Below are positions 1 to 10,650 of a stretch of DNA of 49,223 nucleotides, piece after piece; position 1 is the first letter of the stretch, and every line of letters begins with the position of its first letter. The DNA comes from Flaviflexus sp. GTDB taxonomy: Bacteria > Actinomycetota > Actinomycetes > Actinomycetales > Actinomycetaceae. A program made the translations under genes and the position numbers. The notes below the pieces were generated by a model, which saw only the letters and a program-made list of their open reading frames with translations, did not search any database and had not been told where the DNA came from. The stretch lies in contig JAUNVM010000016.1 of NCBI GenBank assembly GCA_030537635.1, forward strand, positions 1 through 49,223. The letters are read 5' to 3'.

Positions 1-393
1 TGCACGCTGTCGGATGGTTGCGGGTACTGGAACAGGCTCTCCAGCGTTCTCGACAACTTCCTGGGATATCCAGATCCGCCCTTCGATCCGGCAACCGGGG
101 TGACGACCACCGAGATCGATGTGAGCAGTCGGTACAAGCTCATCACCATCGACACGATGTACAACCTAGGCGGATTCTCCGTTGAGGGCGCTCAAGCGGG
201 ATTCCCCGGATGCATGCCGAGTGCCGGCGGCCTCATCGATGACCCGATCTACGGCAACGCGGTTGCCGCTATCAAGGACGATGAGGGGTGGCATTTGTCC
301 GTTGGGGCCAGCCTCGTTCACCTGCTGGACACAGTGACGACCGATGCGTGGCTGCCGTATTACGAGAGCCTGGAGCAGTGCGTTTGGCAGTGA
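1..393 (+). CDS. 3' end of an unrecognised protein (5' truncated)
   Basis: The frame is open from the first base to a TGA at 391-393 and gives the last 130 residues of a protein whose start lies outside the window. I do not recognise the family. Visible features are four cysteines (fragment residues 1, 7, 71, 127), many aromatic and Gly/Pro residues and few lysines, which would suit a secreted or disulfide-bonded domain. There is no membrane segment in this part. A GTG at base 100 could act as an internal start, but the reading frame upstream is equally protein-like, so I read it as a truncated longer gene. A hairpin follows 12 nt after the stop. Confidence 0.6.
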   Translation, partial: CTLSDGCGYWNRLSSVLDNFLGYPDPPFDPATGVTTTEIDVSSRYKLITIDTMYNLGGFSVEGAQAGFPGCMPSAGGLIDDPIYGNAVAAIKDDEGWHLSVGASLVHLLDTVTTDAWLPYYESLEQCVWQ

Positions 394-404
394 GCTGCTG
401 ACAG

Positions 405-436
405 GGTGGCTCCGGGTAACACCGGGGCCACCTTTG
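405..436 (+). terminator. Candidate terminator after the partial gene
   Basis: GGTGGC and CCGG pair with CCGG and GCCACC across a 6-nt loop (405-432), with one T:G pair in the stem. TTTG follows. The U-run is short, so this is a moderate call. Confidence 0.45.
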
Positions 437-559
437 TGCGCACTGTCGGTGTTGCAGTTCGCTTTTCCCTGGCCCGCTCGCTGGGCCACACCGCTTCGAT
501 CAGATGCCGGTGCGGCGGGGCCTCAGGCCATCGAGACGGGCCGGTGCACCGGGGTTCGC

Positions 560-565
560 TAAGCT
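560..565 (+). promoter_or_regulatory. Possible -10 box of pgi
   Basis: TAAGCT fits TANNNT and lies 49 nt before the pgi ATG. No good -35 is visible at 17 nt spacing. Confidence 0.25.
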
Positions 566-614
566 GGAGAGGTGAAGCGGGGAGTGACCCCGAAGCGCCG
601 ACGAAGGACTGAAG

Positions 615-2249
615 ATGAGCGATCCCACCGCAACCCAAGCCTGGAAGAACCTCGCCGAACTCGCCGCGGGCTTTAAGCCCGATCTGCGCAGCTGGCTGGG
701 TGATGAGAAGCGGGTGGAGGAATTCACGCTGACCGCGGGCGATCTGTATATCGACCTGTCAAAGTCGTATCTCACCGAGGAGCTGCGCGAGGAGCTGCTG
801 GCCCTGGCCGAGCAGACCGATGTGGCCGGGCGCCGCCAGGCCATGTATCGCGGCGAGCGCATCAACGTCACCGAGAACCGCTCCGTGCTGCATACGGCGC
901 TGCGCCGGAAGCGCTCCGATTCCCTCGTCGTTGAGGGGGTAGACGTGGTGGCCGACGTCCACGAGGTGCTCGACCGGGTCTACGCCTTCGCGAACAAGGT
1001 GCGTTCGGGGGAGTGGAAGGGCTCGACGGGCAAGCCGATTGCCACGGTCGTCAACATTGGTATTGGCGGCTCCGATCTCGGCCCGGTCATGTGCTACGAG
1101 GCGCTTAAGCCCTACGTGCAAGAAGGCCTGGAGGCCCGGTTCATTTCCAACATCGATCCGACGGATGCTGGGGAGACGCTCAAGGATCTCGACCCCGAGA
1201 CCACCCTGTTCATCATCGCCTCCAAGACCTTCACCACCCTGGAGACCCTGACGAATGCGAAGGTGGCGCGCTCCTGGCTGCTTGACGGGCTGCCCGTGGA
1301 GGTGCGCGAGACCGCGGTGGCGAGCCACTTCGTGGCCGTCTCCACCGCCCTAGACAAGGTTGCCGACTTCGGAATCGACCCGGAGAATGCCTTTGGCTTC
1401 TGGGAGTGGGTGGGTGGCCGTTATTCGGTGGACTCGGCGGTGGGCACCGTCCTCGCGGTGGCGATCGGGCCAGAGAACTTCGCAGACTTCCTCGCCGGCT
1501 TTAGGGCCATGGATGAGCATTTCGCCAGTGCCGAGCCGGCGAAGAACGCCCCGCTGCTCATGGGCCTGCTCAACGTGTTCTACGCGTCCTTCCTTGACGC
1601 TCAGACCCACGCGGTGCTGCCCTATTCCCAGTTCCTCCATCGCTTCCCGGCCTACCTCCAGCAGCTCACGATGGAATCGAATGGCAAGTCGGTGCGGTGG
1701 GATGGTGAGGCGGTGACCTGCCCGACCGGCGAGGTGTTCTGGGGCGAGCCCGGCACCAATGGCCAGCACGCCTTCTATCAGCTCATCCACCAGGGCACCC
1801 GGCTCATCCCCGCCGACTTCATTGCCTTTGCCCAGCCCACCTATCCCTTCGAGGTGGACGGGGCAGACCAACACGAGCTGTTCCTCGGTAACTTCTTCGC
1901 CCAGACGAAGGCGCTTGCGCTCGGCAAGACCGCCGATGAGGTGCGCGCCGAGGGAACGCCGGAAGAGATCGTTACGGCCCGGGTGTTTGCCGGGAACAAG
2001 CCGACCACCTCGATTATGGCCCCGGCCCTCACCCCGGCCGTCCTCGGCCAGCTCATCGCCCTGTACGAGCACATCACCTTTGTTCAGGGCATCGTGTGGG
2101 GAATCGACTCCTTCGATCAGTGGGGCGTCGAGCTGGGCAAGCAGATGGCGAAGGATCTCGGCCCGGCGATCTCCGGCGACGAGCAGGCCCTCGCCGACCA
2201 AGACGCCTCGACCCGCTCACTCATCTCTTACTACCGCTCCCATCGGTAA
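615..2249 (+). CDS. pgi: Glucose-6-phosphate isomerase
   Basis: This cytosolic enzyme interconverts glucose-6-phosphate and fructose-6-phosphate in glycolysis and gluconeogenesis. At 544 residues it is the length of the long bacterial PGI class. Both family signatures are present: [11 protein letters not shown] (about 268-278) and [14 protein letters not shown] (about 496-509). The expected catalytic residues are visible: Glu354 in MESNGK, His385 in GQHAFYQ and Lys509. The phosphate-binding segments IGIGGSDLG (about 148-156) and SKTFTTLET are intact. The ATG at 615 follows GAAGGACTGAAG. The gene stands alone between two hairpins. Identity is certain. Confidence 0.98.
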   Translation: MSDPTATQAWKNLAELAAGFKPDLRSWLGDEKRVEEFTLTAGDLYIDLSKSYLTEELREELLALAEQTDVAGRRQAMYRGERINVTENRSVLHTALRRKRSDSLVVEGVDVVADVHEVLDRVYAFANKVRSGEWKGSTGKPIATVVNIGIGGSDLGPVMCYEALKPYVQEGLEARFISNIDPTDAGETLKDLDPETTLFIIASKTFTTLETLTNAKVARSWLLDGLPVEVRETAVASHFVAVSTALDKVADFGIDPENAFGFWEWVGGRYSVDSAVGTVLAVAIGPENFADFLAGFRAMDEHFASAEPAKNAPLLMGLLNVFYASFLDAQTHAVLPYSQFLHRFPAYLQQLTMESNGKSVRWDGEAVTCPTGEVFWGEPGTNGQHAFYQLIHQGTRLIPADFIAFAQPTYPFEVDGADQHELFLGNFFAQTKALALGKTADEVRAEGTPEEIVTARVFAGNKPTTSIMAPALTPAVLGQLIALYEHITFVQGIVWGIDSFDQWGVELGKQMAKDLGPAISGDEQALADQDASTRSLISYYRSHR

Positions 2250-2333
2250 GCACCGGCCCGGCACCGAAGGCCCTGACTGCGCGCAATCGGTGCGCATCCG
2301 GGCAGCAACATAGGTGCCGTGACTGTGCAGCTA

Positions 2334-2371
2334 AGCAAGGCTCGCTTCGCTTAAGCGGGGCGGGCCTTGCT
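2334..2371 (+). terminator. Candidate terminator after pgi
   Basis: AGCAAGGC (2334-2341) is the exact reverse complement of GCCTTGCT (2364-2371). CGCTT/AAGCG pairs inside it. No strong T-run follows. Confidence 0.45.
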
Positions 2372-2453
2372 CTTCCGCATCTGCCGGGAGCGGGGGAGCG
2401 GGGTGGATGCGATTGCGGGACACTTGGTCCTGCGCTGCCGTGCACAGCGGCGG

Positions 2454-3494
<1,041 letters not shown>

Positions 3495-3505
3495 ATCAAC
3501 CGCAT

Positions 3506-3538
3506 AAGGGTGCGGGCGGCCAGGCCGTCCGCACCCTT
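3506..3538 (+). terminator. Terminator after mdh
   Basis: AAGGGTGCGGGCGG pairs with CCGTCCGCACCCTT over a 5-nt loop: 14 bp with one G:T pair, starting 12 nt after the mdh stop. The U-run is weak. Confidence 0.65.
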
Positions 3539-3847
3539 GGCATATTCACGACAAAAATCTGCGCCCCGTATATCGCAGCCGCACGAGCCCCGCACCCCGC
3601 CCCTTCCTTGCTTCCCGTTCTTTGTCGCCCGCGTGGTAGCACGCCCGCCGCCCGCGATTATTCGGTGGACTCTGCGGCAGGCTGGGAGCGTCCTGAGCAT
3701 TTTTCCGGCCGAAGTTCGGCGTTTTTGCTGGTGACGGGCGCACCTGCCGGGCGTTTACAGCGGGTGGTGGTTTTCGCGCCCCGGGACAGTCGGCGAAGAG
3801 AAACTATCTCGCGTTAGGATGAGGTGCAGACCAATGAAGGGATAGCA
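3539..3847 (+). promoter_or_regulatory. Intergenic leader upstream of glyA, with -10 candidate
   Basis: About 310 nt hold no convincing gene. TAGGAT at 3815-3820 is a good -10 box 28 nt before the chosen glyA start. A 13-nt near-palindrome, GCCGAAGTTCGGC, lies at 3708-3720 and is followed by GTTTTT. I looked for ZTP and glycine riboswitch cores, which would suit glyA-folD, and did not find them. Confidence 0.35.
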
Positions 3848-5122
3848 GTGACCGACATGCTCAATCAGCCGCTTCGCGAGGTCGACCCCGACATCGCCGA
3901 CGTTATTAACGCCGAGCTTGAGCGGCAGCGACAGACACTCGAGATGATTGCCTCGGAGAACTTCGTGCCCAGGGCGGTGCTGGAAGCCCAAGGCTCAGTT
4001 CTCACCAACAAGTACGCCGAAGGTTATCCCGGCCGGCGCTACTACGGCGGCTGCGAGCACGTCGACGTGGCCGAGCAGCTCGCCATCGATCGCGCCAAGG
4101 CCGTCTTCGACTGCGAATGGGCCAATGTGCAGCCCCATTCGGGAGCCCAGGCCAACGCAGCCATCTACCACGCGCTCATGAAGCCCGGCGAGAAGATTAT
4201 GGGTCTCGAGCTCGCCCACGGCGGACACCTCACACATGGCATGCGGATCAACTTCTCGGGTAAGAACTATGAGGTTGTGACTTACGGGGTTGAGCCGGAT
4301 ACCGGCCGCATCGACATGGATAAGGTGCGGGAGAAGGCGCTCGCGGAGCGGCCGCAGATGATCTGCGTCGGATGGTCCGCCTACGCCCGTCACCTCGACT
4401 TCGCGGCCTTCCGCTCAATTGCGGACGAGATCGGTGCCTACCTGTGGACCGACATGGCGCACTTCGCGGGACTCGTGGCTGCCGGGCTGCACCCGAGCCC
4501 GGTTCCACACTCCGATGTGTGCTCGACGACCATCCACAAGACGATCGGCGGGCCCCGCTCGGGCATGCTGCTCGCGAAGCACGCCGAACCGCTGGGCAAG
4601 AAGCTCAACTCGGCCGTCTTCCCGGGGCAGCAGGGCGGCCCGCTCATGCACGTCATCGCCGCCAAGGCGATTGCCATGAAGGTGGCGCAGACCGAGGAAT
4701 TTGTCGATCGGCAGCGTCGCACTCTCGAGGGTGCCCAGATCATTGCCGAGCGGTTGCGCGGCGAGGACGTGAAAAAGGCCGGCATCTCCCTCGTTTCCGG
4801 GGGCACCGATGTGCACCTTGTGCTCGTCGACCTGCGCGAATGCGAGCTGGATGGTCAGCAGGCCGAGGACCGGCTGCACGCCGCGGGAATCACCGTCAAT
4901 CGCAATGCGGTTCCCTTCGATCCGCGTCCTCCCCGGGTCACCTCGGGCCTGCGGCTCGGCACCCCGGCACTTGCCACCCGAGGCTTCGGACGTGACGAGT
5001 TCACCGAGGTCGCCGACATTATTGCCGGTGTGCTCACCGGCGCCGACATCGACACCATGCGCGGGCGGGTTCACGCCCTCACCGACCGATTCCCCCTCTA
5101 CGAGTCTCTGAAGGAGATGTGA
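3848..5122 (+). CDS. glyA: Serine hydroxymethyltransferase
   Basis: This PLP enzyme converts serine and tetrahydrofolate to glycine and 5,10-methylene-THF, and is the main source of one-carbon units. The protein has 424 residues from the chosen start. The N-terminal family block IASENF is at about 34-39. The PLP lysine is in [13 protein letters not shown] (Lys231). The start is GTG 3848, preceded by GAAGGG at 6-nt spacing. A GTG 24 nt upstream would add eight residues with no ribosome site. The stop overlaps the folD start, so glyA and folD are translationally coupled. This makes sense because FolD consumes the methylene-THF that GlyA makes. Confidence 0.97.
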   Translation: MTDMLNQPLREVDPDIADVINAELERQRQTLEMIASENFVPRAVLEAQGSVLTNKYAEGYPGRRYYGGCEHVDVAEQLAIDRAKAVFDCEWANVQPHSGAQANAAIYHALMKPGEKIMGLELAHGGHLTHGMRINFSGKNYEVVTYGVEPDTGRIDMDKVREKALAERPQMICVGWSAYARHLDFAAFRSIADEIGAYLWTDMAHFAGLVAAGLHPSPVPHSDVCSTTIHKTIGGPRSGMLLAKHAEPLGKKLNSAVFPGQQGGPLMHVIAAKAIAMKVAQTEEFVDRQRRTLEGAQIIAERLRGEDVKKAGISLVSGGTDVHLVLVDLRECELDGQQAEDRLHAAGITVNRNAVPFDPRPPRVTSGLRLGTPALATRGFGRDEFTEVADIIAGVLTGADIDTMRGRVHALTDRFPLYESLKEM

Positions 5123-5994
5123 TGGTCAATATTCTCGACGGCAAAGCAACCGCAGCAATCATCAAGGCCGAGCTCGCCGAACGAGTGGAGGCCCTCAAGG
5201 CGAAGGGAATCACCCCGGGTCTGGGCACCATCCTCGTCGGGGACGATCCCGGCTCAAAGAAGTACGTGGCCGGCAAGCACCGGGACTGCGAAGAGGTAGG
5301 CATCACCTCGATCCGCGAAGACCTGCCCGCCGATTCCTCCCAGGAGGATATCCTCGCCGCCATTGAGCGCCTCAACAACGATCCGGCCTGCACCGGCTAC
5401 ATCGTTCAGCTGCCGCTGCCCAAGGGCGTGGACACGAACTTCCTTCTCGAGAAGATGGATCCGGATAAGGATGCCGACGGTCTGCATCCCACCAACCTGG
5501 GCCGCCTCGCCCTGCGGATCTCCGAACCCATCACCTCCCCGCTGCCGTGCACCCCGTCGGGAATCCTCGAGCTGCTGCATCGCTATGACATCTCACTCGA
5601 TGGGAAGGACGTCGCTGTTATCGGCCGAGGTACCACCGTCGGCCGGTCCATCTCCCTGCTGCTCACCCGCAAGGACGTCAACGCCACCGTGACGCTCATG
5701 CACACCGGCACCCAGAAGATTGCGGATAAGGTGCGAGCCGCCGATGTGGTCATCGCCGCTGCGGGCAGCGCGCACATGGTGAAAATGTCGTGGCTCAAGC
5801 CCGGCGCCATCGTCCTCGACGTCGGGGTGTCCCGCATCGAAGATGAAGATGGAAAATCGAAGATCGCCGGTGATGTGGATCCCGCAGCCCGCGAGGTTGC
5901 CTCCTACCTCTCCCCGAATCCCGGTGGCGTCGGCCCGATGACCCGGGCCATGCTGCTTGCCAATGTCGTCGCCATGGCGGAGCACCACGCATGA
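5122..5994 (+). CDS. folD: Bifunctional methylene-THF dehydrogenase/methenyl-THF cyclohydrolase
   Basis: This enzyme oxidises 5,10-methylene-THF with NADP+ and hydrolyses methenyl-THF to 10-formyl-THF, used for purines and initiator fMet. The protein has 290 residues. The catalytic Tyr/Lys region is KKYVAGK (Lys52). The folate-binding VQLPLPKG (about 96-103) and PGGVGPMT (about 267-274) are intact, as is the dinucleotide loop [11 protein letters not shown] (about 167-177). ATG 5122 sits 5 nt after AAGGAG and overlaps the glyA stop. A GTG 3 nt earlier is too close to that ribosome site. It overlaps xth by 4 nt (ATGA). Confidence 0.97.
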   Translation: MVNILDGKATAAIIKAELAERVEALKAKGITPGLGTILVGDDPGSKKYVAGKHRDCEEVGITSIREDLPADSSQEDILAAIERLNNDPACTGYIVQLPLPKGVDTNFLLEKMDPDKDADGLHPTNLGRLALRISEPITSPLPCTPSGILELLHRYDISLDGKDVAVIGRGTTVGRSISLLLTRKDVNATVTLMHTGTQKIADKVRAADVVIAAAGSAHMVKMSWLKPGAIVLDVGVSRIEDEDGKSKIAGDVDPAAREVASYLSPNPGGVGPMTRAMLLANVVAMAEHHA

Positions 5995-6809
5995 GAATCA
6001 CCACCTGTAACGTCAACGGCGTGCGGGCCGCCGCCCGCAAGGGCATGGGTCAGTGGGTGGAGGATCATGCCCCGGATGTTCTCCTCCTCCAGGAGGTGCG
6101 CGCCCCGGAGGGCATGGTTGCCGATCTCCTTCCCGGATCCTGGACCGTCATCGAGCGGGCCTGCGAGATCAAGGGTCGGTCCGGGGTAGCGATCTGCCTG
6201 CGCCCGGACATCAAGATCATCTCCTCGACGACCTCCCTGCCCGGGGAGGAGCCGGTGGACACGGGGCGCTGGGTGGAGGTCACCGCCGAACTTGGCGGGG
6301 TTCCCGTCACCCTCATCTCCGCCTACCTGCATTCGGGCACGGCCACCGACGAGGTCAAGATGGCGGCGAAGTACCGGCACCTCGACATGGTGTCCAAGCG
6401 GCTTGACGAGCTGGCTGACGAGGGCGTGCAGGCCCTCATGTGCGGCGATTTCAACATCGTGCGCGGCCCGGCCGATATCAAGAACTTCAAGCCCAATCAC
6501 AATAAGACCTCCGGCGTGCTCGACCCCGAGATCGCCTATATCGACCGGTGGTTCTCCTCCTGGCGGGATGTGCACCGCGAACTCGCGGGCGAGGTTCAGG
6601 GCCCGTACACCTGGTGGTCGCAACGCGGCAAGGCGTTCGATAACGATGCCGGTTGGCGCATTGACTACCAGATGGCGACGCCTCAGATGGCACACGCCGC
6701 AACCCGCGCCAACGTGGGTCGAGCGGCCTCCTATGATGAACGTTGGTCAGATCATGCGCCCCTGACCATTGATTACGATCTGGATGTATTGGGGGCCCAG
6801 GTCCGTTAG
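5991..6809 (+). CDS. xth: Exodeoxyribonuclease III / AP endonuclease
   Basis: This Mg-dependent nuclease belongs to the exonuclease-endonuclease-phosphatase fold. It cuts at abasic sites and trims 3' blocked ends in base-excision repair. The 272 residues match the family. Metal and catalytic residues are visible: Asn7/Asn9 (TCNVNG), Glu35 (LLQEVRA), Asp153/Asn155 (CGDFNIV) and Asp254/His255 (RWSDHAP). It is the third gene of the glyA operon and starts in an ATGA overlap with folD. Its metabolic neighbours give no functional clue. The symbol exoA is also in use. Confidence 0.95.
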   Translation: MRITTCNVNGVRAAARKGMGQWVEDHAPDVLLLQEVRAPEGMVADLLPGSWTVIERACEIKGRSGVAICLRPDIKIISSTTSLPGEEPVDTGRWVEVTAELGGVPVTLISAYLHSGTATDEVKMAAKYRHLDMVSKRLDELADEGVQALMCGDFNIVRGPADIKNFKPNHNKTSGVLDPEIAYIDRWFSSWRDVHRELAGEVQGPYTWWSQRGKAFDNDAGWRIDYQMATPQMAHAATRANVGRAASYDERWSDHAPLTIDYDLDVLGAQVR

Positions 6810-6812
6810 GGT
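6807..6812 (+). promoter_or_regulatory. -10 box for a leaderless yihY transcript
   Basis: TAGGGT overlaps the xth stop codon and lies 7 nt before the GTG start of the next gene, which has no ribosome site. This is the leaderless layout. It suggests a second promoter inside the operon. Confidence 0.4.
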
Positions 6813-6819
6813 AGATCTC

Positions 6820-8040
6820 GTGGCTGAAGAATACGAGATTTACTATCCGGCTCCGACCGTTGTCCCGTCCTCGCGAGCGGCAACGGTCGAGCCGGAACCG
6901 GTGATACACAAGATCCTGTTCCTGCGTCCCGTGCGGGCGATGCAAAGATATGGGGCTGCCAGGGGAGCCATGCTCTCCGGCGGCATCGCCTACTCGGCAC
7001 TGTTCTCCATCTTCGCGGCCCTCACCATTGCCTGGACGGTGTTCATGGCGGTCCTTGGCAAGAACGAGGCACTGCGCCAAACGGTTATCGATGGCATCAA
7101 CGATGCCATGCCGGGGATCTTGAAGACCTCCGATAATCCCTCCGGCCTCATTGCGCCCGAGTCCCTCGTCATGGACACGGCGCTCAATCCCGCCTCCATC
7201 ATCGCCGTTGTCGTTTTGCTCTTCACCGCCCTGTCGGTGATGAACGCGCTCAAGGTCTCGATCCGGGCCATGTTCGGCATTTCCAAGCTGCCGGAGAACT
7301 TCCTCATCCTGAAGATTCGCGATCTCGTTGGCTTCATCGGCCTGGGTGTCGGTGTGGTCCTGTCCTCGCTGCTGACCACCGCAGCCGGCGTACTGGGCTC
7401 GAAGATCCTCTCCGCGATCGGCATCGAGGGCACCTTCGCCCAGGTTGCCGTCCGGATTGGCTCCCTCTTCCTCGCCTTCCTCGTTGACCTCATCGTCATC
7501 GCCATCCTCTTCCGCTTCCTCGCCGGCGCGCGGCCCATGAAGAAGGATCTGCTCCTCGGCGCCGGGCTTGGCGCACTCGGCACCTCCGTCGTGCGCTTCC
7601 TCGGCACCTCGGTTATCGGCTCGGTTGCCGATAATCCGATCCTCGCCCCGTTCGCGGCTCTAGCCACGCTCCTGCTCTGGGTGAACTTCGTGGCCCGCAT
7701 CGTCCTCATCGCGGCCGCCTTCACCGCCAATCCGGAGCCGCCCTACAAGGTTGAGGTTCCCGAAACCATTCACGCGGAGGAAACCCCGAACTTCGTCACG
7801 CTGTCGGCCCCGGAGACCACGCGCTGGCACCACGAACCGTTCACCGGGGTCATTGTTCCGCTGCCAGACCGCGATCCCTCCCTCACCGTGCAACCCTCAG
7901 ACCGCCTGCCGCACTGGGACACCCTCGAAGGCAAGCGCCGCCTGCGCAAGATCGAGCGCATGACTGAGAAGCTCACCGCCGCCCGGGTCAACTACCGGAT
8001 CGATTACGAGCGGGAAAAAGATCGGCTGAGCCGTGGCTAA
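6820..8040 (+). CDS. YihY/BrkB-family inner-membrane protein
   Basis: This polytopic membrane protein of 406 residues belongs to the YihY/BrkB family, whose function is unsettled (it was once annotated RNase BN). After a soluble N-terminus of about 45 residues comes the conserved SGGIAYSALFSIFAALT stretch (about 53-69) and several further hydrophobic helices to about residue 305. The last 100 residues form a charged cytosolic tail rich in Arg/Glu/Lys near the end. Start GTG 6820 lacks a Shine-Dalgarno but has TAGGGT 7 nt upstream. A longer frame from 6769 would overlap xth by 41 nt. The stop overlaps manC by 8 nt. Confidence 0.85.
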   Translation: MAEEYEIYYPAPTVVPSSRAATVEPEPVIHKILFLRPVRAMQRYGAARGAMLSGGIAYSALFSIFAALTIAWTVFMAVLGKNEALRQTVIDGINDAMPGILKTSDNPSGLIAPESLVMDTALNPASIIAVVVLLFTALSVMNALKVSIRAMFGISKLPENFLILKIRDLVGFIGLGVGVVLSSLLTTAAGVLGSKILSAIGIEGTFAQVAVRIGSLFLAFLVDLIVIAILFRFLAGARPMKKDLLLGAGLGALGTSVVRFLGTSVIGSVADNPILAPFAALATLLLWVNFVARIVLIAAAFTANPEPPYKVEVPETIHAEETPNFVTLSAPETTRWHHEPFTGVIVPLPDRDPSLTVQPSDRLPHWDTLEGKRRLRKIERMTEKLTAARVNYRIDYEREKDRLSRG

Positions 8041-9100
8041 GTTCGTCGCGATCATCCCCGCCGGGGGAGCGGGTACCCGCCTGTGGCCCCTGTCGAGGCG
8101 CTCCGCACCGAAATTTCTCCACGACCTCACGGGCTCCGGCCAGACCCTTCTGCAGGCCACCGTCGACCGGTTGAGCCCACACGCCGATGAGATTCTCATC
8201 GTGACCGGGGCCGCCCACGCGGACCAGGTGGCGGAGCAGGTGGATATCGACGAGGCGAACATCATCGCCGAGCCCTCGCCGAAGAACTCCATGCCGGCCA
8301 TTGGCCTGGCCGCGGCCATCGCCAAGGAACGCTACGGCGATGCCATTATTGGCTCCTTTGCGGCCGATCACGTTATCGACGACGAGGCGGCGTTTGCGCA
8401 CGCGCTCGAGGAGGCACGCCGGCTCGCCCGGGTTCGCACCCTCGTCACCATCGGCATCACCCCGACGGGCGCGGACACCGGCTACGGATACATCGAGCCG
8501 GGGGAGAAGATCACCCGCGATGGTCTGTCGGTCGTCGAGTTCACCGAAAAGCCCGAGCGCAAGCTCGCCGAGCGCTACGTGGCGGACGGATACCTGTGGA
8601 ATGCGGGGATGTTTATCTCCACCGCCGAGGGGCTGACCCGGGCGCTCGAACAGCATGCTCCCGAGCTCGCGGCCGGCCTGGAGGAGATCGCCTCGATCTG
8701 GGATATCCAGTGGCGCCGCGATGAGGCCATGGGTCGCCTGTGGCCCGACTTTCCCTCCTGCGTCATCGACCGAGTGCTGGCCGAGCCGCTCGCCGCGGCC
8801 GGCGAGGTCGCCGTCGTTCCCGCCGACATGGGATGGTCCGATATTGGCGGCTATCCCGCTCTCGCCGAGCGGCTTGGCGGAGCGGAGCTCGCCACCACCG
8901 ATCCGGACAAGGTGATGGCCTCCGCTTCCCCCGGTGCGGTTGTGTTCCCCGGCGACCGTCCCGTTGTCGTTCACGGGATTGAGGATGCCGTGGTGGTCGA
9001 TGGTGGAGATGTCATCCTCGTCACTACGCGTACGGGCAGCTCCCAGCTGCCCGAAGTTCTTGGAGGAGTGGCGGAACACGGCCGCGAGGATCTTCTCTAG
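8033..9100 (+). CDS. manC: Mannose-1-phosphate guanylyltransferase
   Basis: This nucleotidyltransferase makes GDP-mannose from mannose-1-phosphate and GTP, the donor for cell-envelope mannosylation. The protein has 355 residues. The signature GGAGTRLWPLSR is at 11-22 with the lysine of APKF just after it. EPSPKNSMPA, EFTEKPE and YLWNAGMF are the expected downstream motifs. There is no C-terminal cupin (isomerase) domain, so this is the short, monofunctional form. GTG 8033 lies inside the end of yihY. It is the last gene of the glyA run; a hairpin follows at 9129. Confidence 0.92.
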   Translation: MAKFVAIIPAGGAGTRLWPLSRRSAPKFLHDLTGSGQTLLQATVDRLSPHADEILIVTGAAHADQVAEQVDIDEANIIAEPSPKNSMPAIGLAAAIAKERYGDAIIGSFAADHVIDDEAAFAHALEEARRLARVRTLVTIGITPTGADTGYGYIEPGEKITRDGLSVVEFTEKPERKLAERYVADGYLWNAGMFISTAEGLTRALEQHAPELAAGLEEIASIWDIQWRRDEAMGRLWPDFPSCVIDRVLAEPLAAAGEVAVVPADMGWSDIGGYPALAERLGGAELATTDPDKVMASASPGAVVFPGDRPVVVHGIEDAVVVDGGDVILVTTRTGSSQLPEVLGGVAEHGREDLL

Positions 9101-9365
9101 CCCCGGCTTTGCATCGCTGCTGGTGACGGTCTCGTTTGCGAGAAGCGAGACTGTAACCAAGCTCGCTAACCTGAGTCGTTCGTCCCACTTCTCAACCGGA
9201 TGTAACCTACGACACTGAATAAGTTTTCCTTAAGTACATGCGCTTTGGCTCAGATCGCTGGTTTTTCTTTCCAGTAAGATTCCAGAAAACGTCGAAGTCG
9301 GGATAAGCTTTAAAAGAAATTGTGGGCGACTTTCGCTCGCATTCACCAAGAGCACAGGAGTAAGC
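9101..9365 (+). promoter_or_regulatory. Intergenic region: hairpin and promoter region of the nucleoside operon
   Basis: This holds a hairpin at 9129-9151 (GTCTCGTTT/AAGCGAGAC, one G:T pair, 5-nt loop, no T-run), a plausible manC terminator. TAAGAT at 9275-9280 is the best -10 candidate for the BMP gene and implies a leader of about 80 nt. The second half is AT-richer than its surroundings. TGTAACC occurs at 9152-9158 and again about 50 nt on. No known operator was recognised. Confidence 0.35.
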
Positions 9366-10565
9366 GTGAAGAAATCCACTTCGTTGCTGGCTCTCGTGGC
9401 GGCTTCCGCGCTGGCCCTTTCGGGCTGCGCGAATGACGCTGACGAGAAGGACAATGACGCCCCGGCAACATCCGCCGAAGAAACCACCGCATCGGAAGAC
9501 GCTGACGCCGATTCCGACAGCGAGGAGGCCGAGGCCGACGAGCCCGAGGCAGGCCCCGCGCGCGACTACACCGCGATCGACGGTTCGGACTACAAGGCCT
9601 GCCTCGTGTCGGACCAGGGTGGCTGGGATGATAAGTCCTTCAACGAGTCCGCCTACAACGGCCTCATGGAGGCCGGCGAGTCGATGAAGGTCACCACCCA
9701 GACCGCTGAGTCGACCGACGAATCTGACTTCCAGCCGAACGTTGACACGATGGTCGCGGAGGACTGCGACATCATTATCGGCGTTGGCTTCATGCTGGAG
9801 GGCGCCATCCACCAGGCCGCCGACAATAACCCGGATCTCAAGTTCGGTCTCGTTGACTCCGGCTTCCAGGATGCCGATTACAACCCGATCACGCTGGAGA
9901 ACGGCCGCCCGCTGCTGTTCAACACCGCTGAGGCCGCCTACCTGGCTGGCTATGTTGCCGCCGGCACCACCGAGACCGGAATCGTCGCCACCTTCGGTGG
10001 CCTGCCGATCCCCTCGGTCCAGGTGTTCATGGACGGCTTCGCCGATGGCGTGGATGCCTACAACGAGGCGCACGGCGAGTCCGTGACTCTCCTCGGCTGG
10101 GACAAGGCCGAGCAGAAGGGCTCCTTCAGCCAGTCCTTCGAGGACCAGGCCAAGGGCCAGCAGATTACCGAAGGCTTCATCTCGCAGGGCGCCGACATCA
10201 TCATGCCGGTTGCCGGCCCGGTTGGCCTCGGTGCCGCCTCGGCCGTCCAGTCCGCTGATGGCGTCAAGATCATCGGTGTGGACTCCGACTGGTACGAGTC
10301 CGCTCCCGAGTTCTCCGACATCGTCCTCACCTCGGTGATCAAGGACATCGACGTGTCGATTCTCGAGGCAATTGCCGACCTCATCGAGGGTGACTTCACC
10401 TCCGAGGCGTTCGTTGGCACCCTGGAGAACGGCGGCGTTGACATCGCCCCCTTCCACGACTTCGAAGACGACGTCGACCCCGATCTCGTCAAGGAAGTTA
10501 ATGATCTCAAGGCGAAGATCATCTCCGGCGAGCTCACCGTTGAGTCGCCCAACACCCCGAAGTAG
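9366..10565 (+). CDS. BMP-family nucleoside-binding lipoprotein
   Basis: This is the substrate-binding lipoprotein of a BmpA/NupN-type nucleoside ABC importer. It has 399 residues and a lipoprotein signal peptide with lipobox LSGC, so the mature protein starts at lipidated Cys21 and sits on the outer face of the membrane. Residues about 22-63 form a very acidic Asp/Glu/Ala/Ser linker before the BMP fold. The GTG start at 9366 has CAGGAG 5 nt upstream. It is the first gene of the transporter/salvage operon. A strong hairpin separates it from the ATPase gene, which would let the binding protein be made in excess. The exact nucleoside is inferred from cdd, deoA and deoC downstream. Confidence 0.93.
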   Translation: MKKSTSLLALVAASALALSGCANDADEKDNDAPATSAEETTASEDADADSDSEEAEADEPEAGPARDYTAIDGSDYKACLVSDQGGWDDKSFNESAYNGLMEAGESMKVTTQTAESTDESDFQPNVDTMVAEDCDIIIGVGFMLEGAIHQAADNNPDLKFGLVDSGFQDADYNPITLENGRPLLFNTAEAAYLAGYVAAGTTETGIVATFGGLPIPSVQVFMDGFADGVDAYNEAHGESVTLLGWDKAEQKGSFSQSFEDQAKGQQITEGFISQGADIIMPVAGPVGLGAASAVQSADGVKIIGVDSDWYESAPEFSDIVLTSVIKDIDVSILEAIADLIEGDFTSEAFVGTLENGGVDIAPFHDFEDDVDPDLVKEVNDLKAKIISGELTVESPNTPK

Positions 10566-10573
10566 TCGGGCCT

Positions 10574-10628
10574 AGAAGGAGGCTTGGGATCGGCCCGCAG
10601 CGGGTTCCAAGCCTCCTTCTTTCTTTCC
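10574..10628 (+). terminator. Strong intercistronic terminator/attenuator
   Basis: AGAAGGAGGCTTGG (10574-10587) pairs perfectly with CCAAGCCTCCTTCT (10607-10620) and is followed by TTCTTTCC. It sits between the binding-protein gene and the ATPase gene, where partial termination or 3'-end protection would give more binding protein than transporter. Confidence 0.85.
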
Positions 10629-10650
10629 ATTCAGAAAGGCAGGAGCCAAG

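Noticed and set aside
1350..2201. Long minus-strand open frame opposite pgi, with similar ones opposite mdh (2331-3437), manC (7988-9160), the BMP gene (9207-10457) and adnA (35481-36956)
   Set aside because: They are complementary-strand shadows of strongly supported genes, have biased Arg/Gly/His/Leu composition, no family motif and no ribosome site.
3539..3847. Possible ZTP or glycine riboswitch before glyA-folD
   Set aside because: The conserved ZTP 3' block CCGCCTGGGC and a glycine aptamer core were looked for and not seen.
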